From: Hahellaceae bacterium
GTDB taxonomy: Bacteria > Pseudomonadota > Gammaproteobacteria > Pseudomonadales > Oleiphilaceae
NCBI GenBank assembly: GCA_016716085.1
Contig: JADJWY010000026.1
Location: 310,001 to 374,000, forward strand
Length of the DNA: 64,000 nucleotides
Direction: 5' to 3'
The translations under genes and the position numbers were made by a program. The notes below the pieces were generated by a model, which saw only the letters and a program-made list of their open reading frames with translations, made no database searches and had not been told where the DNA came from. Positions within the stretch are counted from its first letter, which is position 1; each line of letters starts with the position of its first letter. Shown piece after piece: positions 8,279-17,775 of this stretch.

Positions 8279-10735
8279 GTGCTGGATTCAGACATGGATC
8301 ATCAATCGTCAGACCACTCCCAGCGGAATGGATTGTCTAAAAGCGCTTATGAAACGGCCTTCGAGCTGGCCGCCGTGGGTATGGCCATGGTTTCACCGCA
8401 AGGCCACTGGATACGCGTCAATCGATGCCTGTGCGAAATCGTAGGTTACACTGAATCCGAATTACTCAAGCTGGCGTTTCAGGACATCACCCACCCCGAG
8501 GATTTGGATACAGATATGCATCTGGTCAACCAGATGCTCAGCGGTAAGATCGAGACCTACTCGCTGGAAAAGCGGTATATACATAAAAACGGATCACTGA
8601 TCTGGATTTTACTGACCGTCGCTCTGGTCTGGAATCAGGATGGGACACCTCGCCACTTCATCTCCTGCGTACAGAATATAATGGCACGTAAAAAGGCCCA
8701 GGATGATCTGCGAACCCACCGCTGGCAGTTGAAACTGTTGCTGGACCACGCACCTGCAGCCCTGGCGCTGTTTGATCGCAACATGCGCTACATCGAATGC
8801 AGTGAGCGGTGGCTAACTGACTACGGGTTGACGGGGCAGACGCTCAGGGGTAAGCGCCACTATGATATTTTCCCTGAATTGCCTGAACACTGGAAGCGAA
8901 TTCACCAGCGTGCGCTTCACGGCGAATCGATTCGCGAAGAAGAAGATGTTTTCGTGCGTCAGGATGGCAGCGTCAACTACCTGCGCTGGGAAGTGATTCC
9001 CTGGTATGAGTCTCTCGATACCGTTGGGGGGCTTGTCATATTCACGGAGGATATTACTCAGCGTATTCAAGCTGAAAAACAGCTTCGCCTGGCTTCCTGG
9101 GTATTTCAGAACAGTGCGCAAGGCATCATGGTGACCGATGCTAACGGTATTATGCTATCGGTCAATCCCATGTTCACCGACATCACAGGCTTTCAAACCG
9201 AGGAGGTCATCGGCCAGTCTGCCCGAATTCTTAAATCGGGGCGCCAGGACACCGCATTCTATGAAGAGATGTGGAAAGCCATCCAAGATACGGGGCAATG
9301 GCACGGCGAAATCTGGAACCGTCGCAAAAATGGTGACATCTACCCTGAGCACCTCTACATCAGCACCGTACTTGATAACAAAGGCATGGTTCAATGCCGC
9401 ATTGGCATGTTTACGGATATCAGCGAACAGAAAGCCGCAGAAGAAGCGATTGCCTATCAGGCAAATTACGACCAGCTCACCAAACTGCCCAATCGTCGTC
9501 TCTTTCACGACCGGCTGGAACAGGCACTGAAGCGCTCACACCGCGAGAAAAGTTTAACGGCACTACTTTTCATCGATCTGGATCACTTCAAAGATATTAA
9601 TGATTCGCAAGGCCATGCCATCGGTGACAGGGTTCTGGCGGAAGCGGCGCAGCGTATCACTCAGTGCATCAGGGATTACGATACCGTCAGTCGTTTTGGT
9701 GGGGACGAATTTACCGTGATTCTGTCAGACGTTAACGATATCGCAGCGGCAGGCCGGATCGGGAATGACATCGTCAATCGCCTCAGCGTCCCTTTCACGA
9801 TTGAGCAACAGGATTTCTACCTTTCAGCCAGTATCGGCATCGCCCTCTACCCGGACGATGCCAGCAGTACGGATGCCCTCATTAAATGAGCGGATCAGGC
9901 GATGTACAAAGCTAAAAGCGAAGGGCGCAGGCGGGTTACCTTTTTTACCCGAGGCATGCAGGAAGCAGCGGATCTGCGAACCCGGCTCTCCAATGAACTC
10001 CGCAGTGCTTTGCAGGAAACGCAATTTGCCCTCCACTACCAACCCATCATCGAACTCGCCACGGGAAATATTTTCAAGGCTGAAGCCTTGATTCGCTGGT
10101 TCCACCCCAAACATGGCTTGGTCAGTCCGGCCGCCTTTATTCCCATCGCCGAAGATACGGGGCTCATTCACGAGATTGGTGATTGGGCCTTCCATGAAGT
10201 TCTGAGGATGATCCAGTGTTGGCAGGCGCGGCATAAACACCCGGTGCAGATCGCTCTAAACATGTCACCCGTCCAGTTTCGCCACGTGGTCGGACACCGT
10301 CATTGGCTGGATGCGCTTAAGCAACACGCAATGGAGGGTGGCCAGTTAGTGCTGGAAATTACCGAAGGACTGTTGATCGATAACGACCAGCAGGTACAGC
10401 AACAACTCCTGGCTTTCCGCGAAGCCGGCATTCAGATTGCGATTGATGACTTTGGAACTGGCTATTCGGCGCTTTCTTACCTGAAACGCTTCAACATTGA
10501 TTATTTAAAAATTGACCGTTCGTTCGTCATGAATCTTGCCGAAGAAAGCACCGATCTTGCGCTGTGTGAGGCCATGGTCGTCATGGCCCATAAGCTGGGT
10601 CTGAAAGTGATTGCCGAGGGTGTGGAGACCGATCAGCAACGACTGCTACTGAAAGCGATTGGCTGCGACTTTGCGCAAGGCTATTTATTTAGCCGCCCCA
10701 TTCCTGCTGACGAATTCAAGGATAAATTCGGCTGA
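8279..10735 (+). pseudogene. PAS-PAS-PAS-GGDEF-EAL protein interrupted by an in-frame TGA
   Basis: A c-di-GMP turnover protein whose frame is broken by one TGA at 9887-9889. Upstream (8279-9886, 536 codons) are three PAS/PAC modules (about residues 20-145, 150-270 and 275-395) and a GGDEF domain with intact FGGDEF near residue 473. The same frame resumes directly after the stop with ADQAMYKAKSEGRRR, the normal end of a GGDEF domain, and continues into an EAL domain with AEALIRW near residue 601 and DDFGTGYS near 723. The TGA falls where GGDEF proteins have a variable residue, so a single substitution such as CGA to TGA explains it. The downstream ORF could start at 9902 but lacks a clear ribosome binding site. 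It may be a real nonsense mutation or a sequence error. The GTG at 8279 or the ATG at 8294 may be the start. Confidence 0.88.
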
Positions 10736-10749
10736 GGCACAGCGCCTTA

Positions 10750-12093
10750 TCAGTCATCAGGCGGCGGGATAATACGCCCACGGAATCCAATTTTACGAGC
10801 CGTAAACATAAAGCGATTGAAATCCTTCGCCGCTTCCGGTTCGGCATCGAGTAGCACCAGCGCCTCAACCAGACAACCGGGAATATCCCGATTATTCCAG
10901 GCCGGCATGCGCGGCCACATTCTGAATGCCTCGTGGGACAAAATGATCTTGAGGGTTCGAATCCCTTTATCTGCCAACTCCTGACGCACTTCGAGACTGA
11001 TACAGGGATGGGTATCGTCGGCAATCAAAGAGCCCGGTTCCATGAAACTTCCCAACTCACGAATAACGTCTCCGTGATGGGTTAAACCGATAAACAGTTT
11101 ACTACGCCCTAACGCCGCCCGATTAGATGTGCGCAGAACCAACCCTTTTTCAAAGCGAACCTCTTCATCCACCTCGTAACGCGGATCAAAAGCCACGACC
11201 TCGGGAAATACGCGCAGCAAATCTTCACACACCAGATTGCCAATACGCCCTGCCCCCCCAAGGACCGTGATGGTGTTTTCCTGCTGATACTCTGGCATTT
11301 CGATCATTTGTTTGGCGATGTCCCAGATCATGTAGCGCGTGCCCATGGAACCATCAACAAAAGGTGCTTCTATCGGAATGCCCGCCTTCATGGCGAAATT
11401 GGGAAGACGCCCCACGAGGGCGATGTTCTTAACCTTGGGAAAATCCTCGCGAAGCCGCTTAAGGTAAGCGGTTACTTTATCGGAATCCTCTGACAGCTCA
11501 CTTTCCAGAAAATGGGAAGCAACCAACATGCCGCGATGATTCTGATTTCGTATGTAACCCCCAATTAGTATTTCTGGGAGCACTGCCGCCATCGCCGGGG
11601 TGTAGTAAGTGCTGACGTCTTTGGCATTCCCGTAAACTGCAAACAGAAAATCGGGGCGCACCGCTGCTTTTACCGCGGGTCGCAAGACGGTATTGAGCGT
11701 GAGCATCCCGGCTCGCCGTGACGTGCGCCAGAGTGAGCGGCGCATTTTGACTTTGAATTGCTCCCAGGGCGGTGCCCTGGAGATAATCTTTTCGATATCT
11801 CCCGTTGTAAGCTTTTCAGCCCCTGGCAAACGCAAACCGATATGCTCGGCGCCGACATGAACAACTTTGGCCTGCACCCGGCGGCCCTGAAGCCCGTCGA
11901 TTTCCAGGTCGATTGTGCTGCCGGGACGAATAGTCATTTCCGCCGTGCGCTTCAGCCCCAGACCACCCTCAGAGATGTCGGTTGTCTGTGCGCTGAACAC
12001 GGGCGCTGAACCCGTCTGGGGGGCGTTAACGGCGATTGGAACCCGGATACCGGTCCGTTCATAACGACGATATTCTCCATAGGACCGAAGCAT
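10750..12093 (-). CDS. PilZ domain fused to a Rossmann-like domain
   Basis: A 447-residue protein with an N-terminal PilZ c-di-GMP receptor domain (about 5-115). Both binding motifs are intact: R9-xxx-R13 and D39-x-S41-xx-G44. After a basic linker (about 115-150) comes a larger domain of about 290 residues with a dinucleotide-binding-type loop, VLGGAGRIGN near residue 273, and further dehydrogenase-like features such as IGLTHHGDVI and SLIADDTHPCIS. I do not recognise a named enzyme. The arrangement suggests a Rossmann-fold protein whose activity or localisation responds to c-di-GMP. It converges on the EAL half of the preceding gene, with a 14-base gap, and diverges from the transglycosylase gene across about 115 bases. 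Confidence 0.8.
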   Translation of the reverse strand: MLRSYGEYRRYERTGIRVPIAVNAPQTGSAPVFSAQTTDISEGGLGLKRTAEMTIRPGSTIDLEIDGLQGRRVQAKVVHVGAEHIGLRLPGAEKLTTGDIEKIISRAPPWEQFKVKMRRSLWRTSRRAGMLTLNTVLRPAVKAAVRPDFLFAVYGNAKDVSTYYTPAMAAVLPEILIGGYIRNQNHRGMLVASHFLESELSEDSDKVTAYLKRLREDFPKVKNIALVGRLPNFAMKAGIPIEAPFVDGSMGTRYMIWDIAKQMIEMPEYQQENTITVLGGAGRIGNLVCEDLLRVFPEVVAFDPRYEVDEEVRFEKGLVLRTSNRAALGRSKLFIGLTHHGDVIRELGSFMEPGSLIADDTHPCISLEVRQELADKGIRTLKIILSHEAFRMWPRMPAWNNRDIPGCLVEALVLLDAEPEAAKDFNRFMFTARKIGFRGRIIPPPDD

Positions 12094-12209
12094 GGCTGAC
12101 TCCCGCCTTTTAACGCTGGCTAATGTTTGTTCGCCCCTAAGTGTGGTACAAGGACTCCGTTATGGCAAAAAATAAGCTAAACTGAACGTGTTGGCCCAAC
12201 GAAAAATTG

Positions 12210-12971
12210 ATGGCGCGCAGAAGTATCAAGATGCAGTTCCGTTTTGAACAACGTCAGATTCTTGGCTGTTTCAGTCGTTTAACGCTGCTCTGGCTGGTCC
12301 AGGCAATACCGGTTGAGGCCGGGGATGGCTACCGCAAAATCGTACACCCGGACGGAACCGTCGAATTCACCAACTCTGGCTCGCCTGTCAGCCCACCTCC
12401 CAAAACCAACCGTGCAGGGCGTTCTGACTATATTGTCTATAAGTACCAACAGGACGATGGTGTCGTGTCTTTTTCTGATTCACGCCCTGATCGAGGTGTC
12501 GAGCTGGAAATCATCAAACTTACCTGTTTCGCCTGTAGTCCCCGCTCGAAGGTCGACTGGCACACGACACCGCTAAATCTTTCCGCCTATCAGCCGCAAA
12601 TTGAAGCGATGGCCAAGACCTATGCGCTGTCCCCTGCTTATATTCGCGCCATTATTCATGCAGAATCCGGATTTAACCCCAAAGCACTATCCACTCAAGG
12701 TGCGCAAGGTCTCATGCAATTGATGCCCGGCACAGCGAAAGATTTAGGGGTTGGCAATGCCTTTGATACAGACGAAAACATTCGTGGCGGCAGCCAATAT
12801 CTGGCGCAGCTATTGAAGGAATTTAACGGTGATGAGCGCCTGGCGACTGCGGCTTATAACGCGGGCCCCAATGCGGTAAAGCGCTTTGGTGACATTCCAC
12901 CCTATGATGAAACAAGAACCTACGTAGAAAGGGTGGGTATATTACACGCCCGTTATCAACAGGCGCTGTAG
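12210..12971 (+). CDS. Lytic transglycosylase (DUF4124 plus SLT domain)
   Basis: Periplasmic peptidoglycan lytic transglycosylase. A signal peptide (hydrophobic LTLLWLVQAIPVEA) precedes two DUF4124-like strands (YRKIVHPDGTVEFTN and a second around VVSFSDSRPDRG). The C-terminal half is a goose-lysozyme-like SLT domain with the catalytic glutamate in IIHAESGFNPKA, followed by GLMQLMPGTA and ATAAYNAGPNAV. These enzymes cut the MurNAc-GlcNAc bond to give 1,6-anhydro ends. The ATG at 12210 and the ATG at 12231 are both possible starts; the second leaves a more typical signal peptide. The gene converges on the interrupted hydrolase. Confidence 0.9.
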   Translation: MARRSIKMQFRFEQRQILGCFSRLTLLWLVQAIPVEAGDGYRKIVHPDGTVEFTNSGSPVSPPPKTNRAGRSDYIVYKYQQDDGVVSFSDSRPDRGVELEIIKLTCFACSPRSKVDWHTTPLNLSAYQPQIEAMAKTYALSPAYIRAIIHAESGFNPKALSTQGAQGLMQLMPGTAKDLGVGNAFDTDENIRGGSQYLAQLLKEFNGDERLATAAYNAGPNAVKRFGDIPPYDETRTYVERVGILHARYQQAL

Positions 12972-12983
12972 CGCAAGCCTCTC

Positions 12984-13899
12984 TCACTGTGAGCCAGAGC
13001 GAACAAAATCCAGGAATGCATTTGCCGACGCCAAGGGTGCTTCCTCCATCGGCAAATGCCCCACGCCCGGAAACACCACAAGTGCTGAGCCTTCAATGTC
13101 TTTATGAAAACGATGAGCACTTGCAACAGGAAAATAGCGATCCTCTTCACCCCACATAATCAGCGTCGGACGTTTGATTTCCGGCATACGCGAACTGTCC
13201 TGGTCCAGCGTCGCTTTCACGCGATCAGTGAACGCTTGCAGGTTTCCTTCGCGCAGGGCAAGTTCGTAATAGCGATCGACTAATTCATTGCTTATAAAGA
13301 AATTTTTGTGATAAAGATCCCGCAAACTGGCTTTGAAGACCGCCCTGGGCAAAAAATTTGCCATGATCGTATCGATCACCGGATATTGAGCCAGCTGTAT
13401 TGCTGGTGGCCACTCCGCCTGAGGATAACCCAGTGCATCGATCAGGGTGAGCGTTTTCACCTGTTCGGGATACTGCAGTGCGTAATCCCAGGCGATTCGC
13501 CCGCCTAGCGAACTCCCCGACCCAATGAGCATGTCGAAGATTCAACCGGCTTAAAAAAGCCTTCATGAAAGCGACGTCATCCTGGATCTCATAGGCACGA
13601 TCGGAGCGAGGCCCCGTTAATCCGCACCCCGGTAAATCGACGCGAATAAATCTAAAACTTCCAGCCATTTCTGCAACCCAGGCATCCCAGGTGTGCAGTG
13701 AAGAACCCGTACCGTGAATCATCACGACGGCCGGACCGGAACCCTCGTCCCGATAATGAACGTTCATACCCATAAGCCGCATGCGAAGAGAGGCAGAATT
13801 CATATACTTCTGATCAATATCTTCCAGCGTCAGTGGATCAGAACACGCAGCCAGGAGCCAAAATGCACTACCATAAACCAAGCGCTTTAACTGATGCAT
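12984..13899 (-). pseudogene. Alpha/beta-hydrolase lipoprotein, frameshifted
   Basis: An alpha/beta-hydrolase split between two reading frames. The first part (13899 down to about 13525) has a lipoprotein signal ending in LLAAC, the oxyanion loop VMIHGTGSS and the RVDLPGCG strand. The second part (13532-12984) begins just before the nucleophile elbow GSSLGG and contains the acidic residue region (LIMWGEEDRYFP) and the catalytic histidine (FPGVGHLPMEE). The two overlap at LNLRH/MLIGSG, so the loss of one base, or gain of two, near 13525-13532 rejoins a complete enzyme of about 300 residues. The substrate is unknown. It is divergent from the AraC-type regulator gene at 13982, which could control it. 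It may be a genuine frameshift or a sequence error. Confidence 0.85.
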
Positions 13900-13981
13900 G
13901 TGCCTTCAAACCGTACTTAACAGGAGGCAGCCAGTATCGCAATGACACTTATCCAACAACAGGTTCCCAGGTTACCCTTTC

Positions 13982-15028
13982 ATGTCCTCAGGTAACAAAT
14001 TCGAACGCACTCTCTCCAGCCGAAGCGTATCGGCTCAAGCCTACTTCGATGTCATCGATGCCGCCATTGAACTCAGAATTGTCGATTTGAACGTATTGCA
14101 GCGGGCAACGGACTACGAAATGCTCAAAGCCCTTCAGCGTACCCGAATCAGCGAAACCGATCTTCTACGTCTGTGGCGATGCATTGATCAGAACACCAGA
14201 GTAACGGCCTATGGACTGCTAATAGGGCAACGCATCGCCCCCGCAACGAAAGGGATTCTTGCCAGCTGGGTCAGTCAGTGCGAAACACTGGGAGAAGCCC
14301 TGAATGTCTTCATCCGGCATATTCGACTGATGAGCGATATTGAAAAGTTCGAATGTCGACGGGTTAACGACGGAATTGAAATCGAGCATTGTCTGTCAGG
14401 ATTGCAGGGCTACCCTGACGCTTTCTTAGAACGCAGCCTAAGTGCGCTTGTCGCTTGGGCGGGTCACCTGAGCCAGACGCGAATCCGCCCCATCGAAGCC
14501 CACTTTCGCTGGCAACGCCCCCCGCACTGGAAAGACTACCTACCGCTATTTGGAGATCACCTGAACTTTGGCACTGAAAAAAATATCCTCCGTTTAGACA
14601 GCGCATTACTTGACCGCCCTCTCACGAGCGCGAACCCCTTTCTCAAGACCAAGCTGCGTGAACAGGCACTTGATACCCTGAGCGCACTGGATGCGTCAAC
14701 ACCCCTGTGGCAGCAGGTTTCCAATGAAATTGCACGGCACATTGACGATCCAAATCTCAGCATTATCAGTGTTTGTGAAAAGTTTGGCGTGACGCGCCAG
14801 ACACTCTACCGGCAACTTAAGTCCGAAGGACACACGTTTTCCGGCTTGCATGACGCCCTCCGTAAAGTGCGTGCGGAGCACCTTGCCGATACTCAACTTA
14901 CGATGGAGACCATCGCGGATCTGCTGGGATTCAGAGATGCCAGCGCCTGTCACAAAGCCTACAGGCGCTGGTTCAAGATGACCTTTACTCATTATCGTCA
15001 GCAGAAAAAGACCCAGCGTTCCTTTTGA
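13982..15028 (+). CDS. AraC-family transcriptional regulator (OruR/ArgR-type ligand domain)
   Basis: A 348-residue regulator with an N-terminal Arabinose_bd-type sensor domain (about 20-210, with TAYGLLIGQRIAP and TLGEALNVFIRHIRLM, as in the OruR group) and a C-terminal pair of AraC helix-turn-helix motifs (about 240-340). The first recognition helix lies in FGVTRQTLYRQLK and the second in IADLLGFRDASACHKAYRRW. It is divergent from the lipoprotein hydrolase across 82 bases, so regulation of that gene is a reasonable inference. The inducer cannot be read from the sequence. Confidence 0.88.
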   Translation: MSSGNKFERTLSSRSVSAQAYFDVIDAAIELRIVDLNVLQRATDYEMLKALQRTRISETDLLRLWRCIDQNTRVTAYGLLIGQRIAPATKGILASWVSQCETLGEALNVFIRHIRLMSDIEKFECRRVNDGIEIEHCLSGLQGYPDAFLERSLSALVAWAGHLSQTRIRPIEAHFRWQRPPHWKDYLPLFGDHLNFGTEKNILRLDSALLDRPLTSANPFLKTKLREQALDTLSALDASTPLWQQVSNEIARHIDDPNLSIISVCEKFGVTRQTLYRQLKSEGHTFSGLHDALRKVRAEHLADTQLTMETIADLLGFRDASACHKAYRRWFKMTFTHYRQQKKTQRSF

Positions 15029-15174
15029 GCTGAATATCTCTCCGGCTCCGCAGGTCACCAGCTCTCCAGCGAGGTTCGCTATTCCCATCTCTCGTCTATA
15101 CTGAAACGATTAAGGATTGTTCGCCCCCTTCAGGTGGTGCTGGGGCTTCGCTTCGGTTAAGAAAAGGTGAGTAC

Positions 15175-17775
15175 ATGATCAAAAGGACTGTTGGCTATGC
15201 GCGTTTACGCTTGATCTTCCTGCTAATCGCGGCAGGCGTGCTTGCCTTTCTATTGGGTAGTACATCCATTAGCTTGTCGCCCAGTACGGACCAGAGCGGG
15301 CGGGTTGCCCTGAATCAGGATATTGGCTTCCTTCTCATCGACACCCAGGCCATACAGCTCAATGAAGTCAGTGAGACACAGAACTGGCCGCGCAATGACA
15401 CGCCCAACCCCGTCAGCTTTGGTTTCACTGACGACACGGTCTGGTTACATGCTCAGGTGAGTCCGGAGCAGGTCAGCCAGGCAAAGTACGTTGTCATTCC
15501 CTATCCCTTATTGGAACAGGTCGAGGTTTTCTGGCGCCCCCAGGATCCGCTCGCGAGCGTCACAGCAGGCACAACCGAACAGCCCATCGGCCTGCCCCGA
15601 TCAGTGCTTAGGTCGCATAACCATGTCTTTACCCTGCCGGAAAATACCCTGGCCCCCTTCGATCTGCTGATACAGGCCCGATCTAGCACCTCGCTCCAGG
15701 TTCCCGTCGAGCTCTGGAGTCAAAGTTACTTTTACCAGAGGCAACTCACTGAAACGCTCTTCTGGGGGCTCTATTTCGGTACCTTGATTGCGCTGTTTGC
15801 ATACAACTTATTCGTCTTTTATTCGGTTCGCGATCGCGCCTACGCTTACTATGTTTTCTATCTGGCGGCGCTGACCGGCCTGATGTTAGGTGTCTCCGGC
15901 TTCGGCAAAGTCTACATCTGGGGTAGCACCTCAAGCTTTAACCAAGCCGCCTTGCCCCTATTTGCCGGGATCAGCTCGATGTGTGGCCTGTTGTTTGCCA
16001 GATCCTTTCTGGCCTGGGAAAATAAAGGCGTCCCCCTGAATCGTTGGCTTTTGGTCGTAGCCCTCGCGTCACTGGGCGTGGCAGCGTTGGGCACCGTGCG
16101 ACCTACCCTGGGGGCAGAGTTATCGGCCGGACTCAGCGGCATCGTGTTCGGAAGCATCATTCTTGCAGCGACGCTGGCCTTACGTGCCCAAATTGTGATT
16201 GCCCGTTATTTTCTGTTGGCCTGGACCTGTTTCGGCCTGGGCACCTCACTCTATCTATTGAACGTTTTTGGGCTGATTCCGGTGACCCAGGTGAACACCT
16301 ACTCTATGCAGGTCGGCTCATCGCTTGAAGTGATCCTCCTGTCATTGGCCCTGGCCCATCGCATCAAAATGGAACGACAGCAGAAAATGATCGCGTTGGA
16401 AAACCAGCACAAAGCTGAACGCCAAATCAAAGAAATGCGCCTGCGCGCACTGGAAAACTCGATGCATGATCGCAGTACCGGCATGCCGAACGACTCCCTG
16501 CTTCTGGCCCGCATGCGCGAGCTGACCGAAACAGCCCAAACCCAGCGTCGCGATTTTTATCTGGTGATGGTCAACTTCCCCCAACTCAAGGACATTGCAT
16601 CGACACTGGGGCGCTCCTTGTATCTGGACCTCTTCAGAACCATCGTGGAAGACCTGAACCACGAATCTATTATGGATCCCTACAGCATCAGCATTGAGCC
16701 CGTGAAGAATCATTACGTGGCGGTGACCGATCTGGGTAATTTGGCCATGCTCTACGATGGAAAGTTGAGCGAAGAAGACGTCAGCCAGAATATGCGGAAT
16801 CGCCTGCGCAAATTCGAGAAGACGGTTGCGCTTGGACCGCTGGCACTGGTCATGGATGCCTATTGCGGGATTGCTCATCAGCCCCGGCATAGCAGTAAGC
16901 CCGAGCAGCTGTTTCAGCAAGCCCTGCTGGCGAGGGATGCGGGTGTTCCACTGAACCGGCATATCAACTGCTACAACGCCGAAATTGACGATGCCGGTCG
17001 CCGAAAACTGGCCTTACAGGGGGCATTGACTCAAGCTATTCAACACGAAGAACTGGAATTATTCCTGCAGCCTCAGTTCGGTTGTAATGGGTTGGACCTT
17101 GTCGGGGCTGAGATCCTGCTCCGTTGGCATAGCAAGGACTACGGCATGGTGCCCACACAGGAATTCATTGAAATTGCTGAACAAGCCGGCCTGATGGATA
17201 AACTAACCCAGTACGTGATACATAAGTCGCTGTTACTGCTGAAGGATCTGCAACAACTCGGCATTCGCCTGTCGGTCAGTATTAACCTGTCAGTGCAGAA
17301 TTTGATGGAGCCTGAGTTTGCCGAGTTCGTGATTGGCGCCGCCCATTGCCATGCCATTCAATTGAAGGACATCATTCTGGAGGTCACCGAGACCGCGATG
17401 AGTAAAAACATGGAATCGGTGATCAAAAACCTGCAGCGACTGAGCGATTATGGTGCCCACATTGCGCTGGATGACTTTGGCACCGGCTACTCTTCCCTCA
17501 CCTACTTAAGTCGTCTGCCCATCGACGAACTCAAGATCGACAAGAGCTTTATCCTGCAAATGAAGCGCTCAGAAAGTGACCTGCGGATTGTCGAGAACAC
17601 GATTAAGCTGGCCCGTGCGCTGCGACTGCAAACGGTGGCGGAAGGGGTCGAGGATCAGGAAGCACTGAGTACGGTAACCCGACTTGGTTGCCATCGGGTT
17701 CAGGGTTATCACACGGGGCGGCCGATGGACGTCGCCAGCTTCAAGGCCTGGGCGCTGACGCGGCAGAGTGCCTGA
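15175..17775 (+). CDS. 7TMR-DISM sensor with degenerate GGDEF and active-type EAL domain
   Basis: A membrane-bound c-di-GMP phosphodiesterase candidate of 866 residues. After an N-terminal membrane anchor (about 10-28) comes a periplasmic 7TMR-DISMED2-like beta domain (about 40-180), then seven membrane segments (about 190-400) and a short coiled coil (about 400-430). The GGDEF-like region (about 435-590) lacks any GGDEF signature and is probably regulatory only. The EAL domain (about 615-860) has E-I-L in place of E-A-L (GAEILLRW) and keeps the INLSVQNL, E-V-T-E-T, DDFGTGYSS and EGVEDQEA metal and catalytic motifs, so hydrolysis of c-di-GMP to pGpG is likely. It abuts the convergent aminotransferase gene with no gap. 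Confidence 0.9.
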   Translation: MIKRTVGYARLRLIFLLIAAGVLAFLLGSTSISLSPSTDQSGRVALNQDIGFLLIDTQAIQLNEVSETQNWPRNDTPNPVSFGFTDDTVWLHAQVSPEQVSQAKYVVIPYPLLEQVEVFWRPQDPLASVTAGTTEQPIGLPRSVLRSHNHVFTLPENTLAPFDLLIQARSSTSLQVPVELWSQSYFYQRQLTETLFWGLYFGTLIALFAYNLFVFYSVRDRAYAYYVFYLAALTGLMLGVSGFGKVYIWGSTSSFNQAALPLFAGISSMCGLLFARSFLAWENKGVPLNRWLLVVALASLGVAALGTVRPTLGAELSAGLSGIVFGSIILAATLALRAQIVIARYFLLAWTCFGLGTSLYLLNVFGLIPVTQVNTYSMQVGSSLEVILLSLALAHRIKMERQQKMIALENQHKAERQIKEMRLRALENSMHDRSTGMPNDSLLLARMRELTETAQTQRRDFYLVMVNFPQLKDIASTLGRSLYLDLFRTIVEDLNHESIMDPYSISIEPVKNHYVAVTDLGNLAMLYDGKLSEEDVSQNMRNRLRKFEKTVALGPLALVMDAYCGIAHQPRHSSKPEQLFQQALLARDAGVPLNRHINCYNAEIDDAGRRKLALQGALTQAIQHEELELFLQPQFGCNGLDLVGAEILLRWHSKDYGMVPTQEFIEIAEQAGLMDKLTQYVIHKSLLLLKDLQQLGIRLSVSINLSVQNLMEPEFAEFVIGAAHCHAIQLKDIILEVTETAMSKNMESVIKNLQRLSDYGAHIALDDFGTGYSSLTYLSRLPIDELKIDKSFILQMKRSESDLRIVENTIKLARALRLQTVAEGVEDQEALSTVTRLGCHRVQGYHTGRPMDVASFKAWALTRQSA

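Noticed and set aside
9887..9889. TGA as a selenocysteine codon
   Set aside because: The position is variable in GGDEF domains and is not a redox site; no SECIS-like hairpin is evident after it.
10735..10765. Weak symmetric sequence between the convergent EAL and PilZ genes as a terminator
   Set aside because: The stem is only three continuous base pairs and no T tract follows.
15029..15174. Possible c-di-GMP riboswitch before the 7TM-EAL gene
   Set aside because: The 146-base leader shows none of the conserved GEMM core sequence or paired elements I could recognise.
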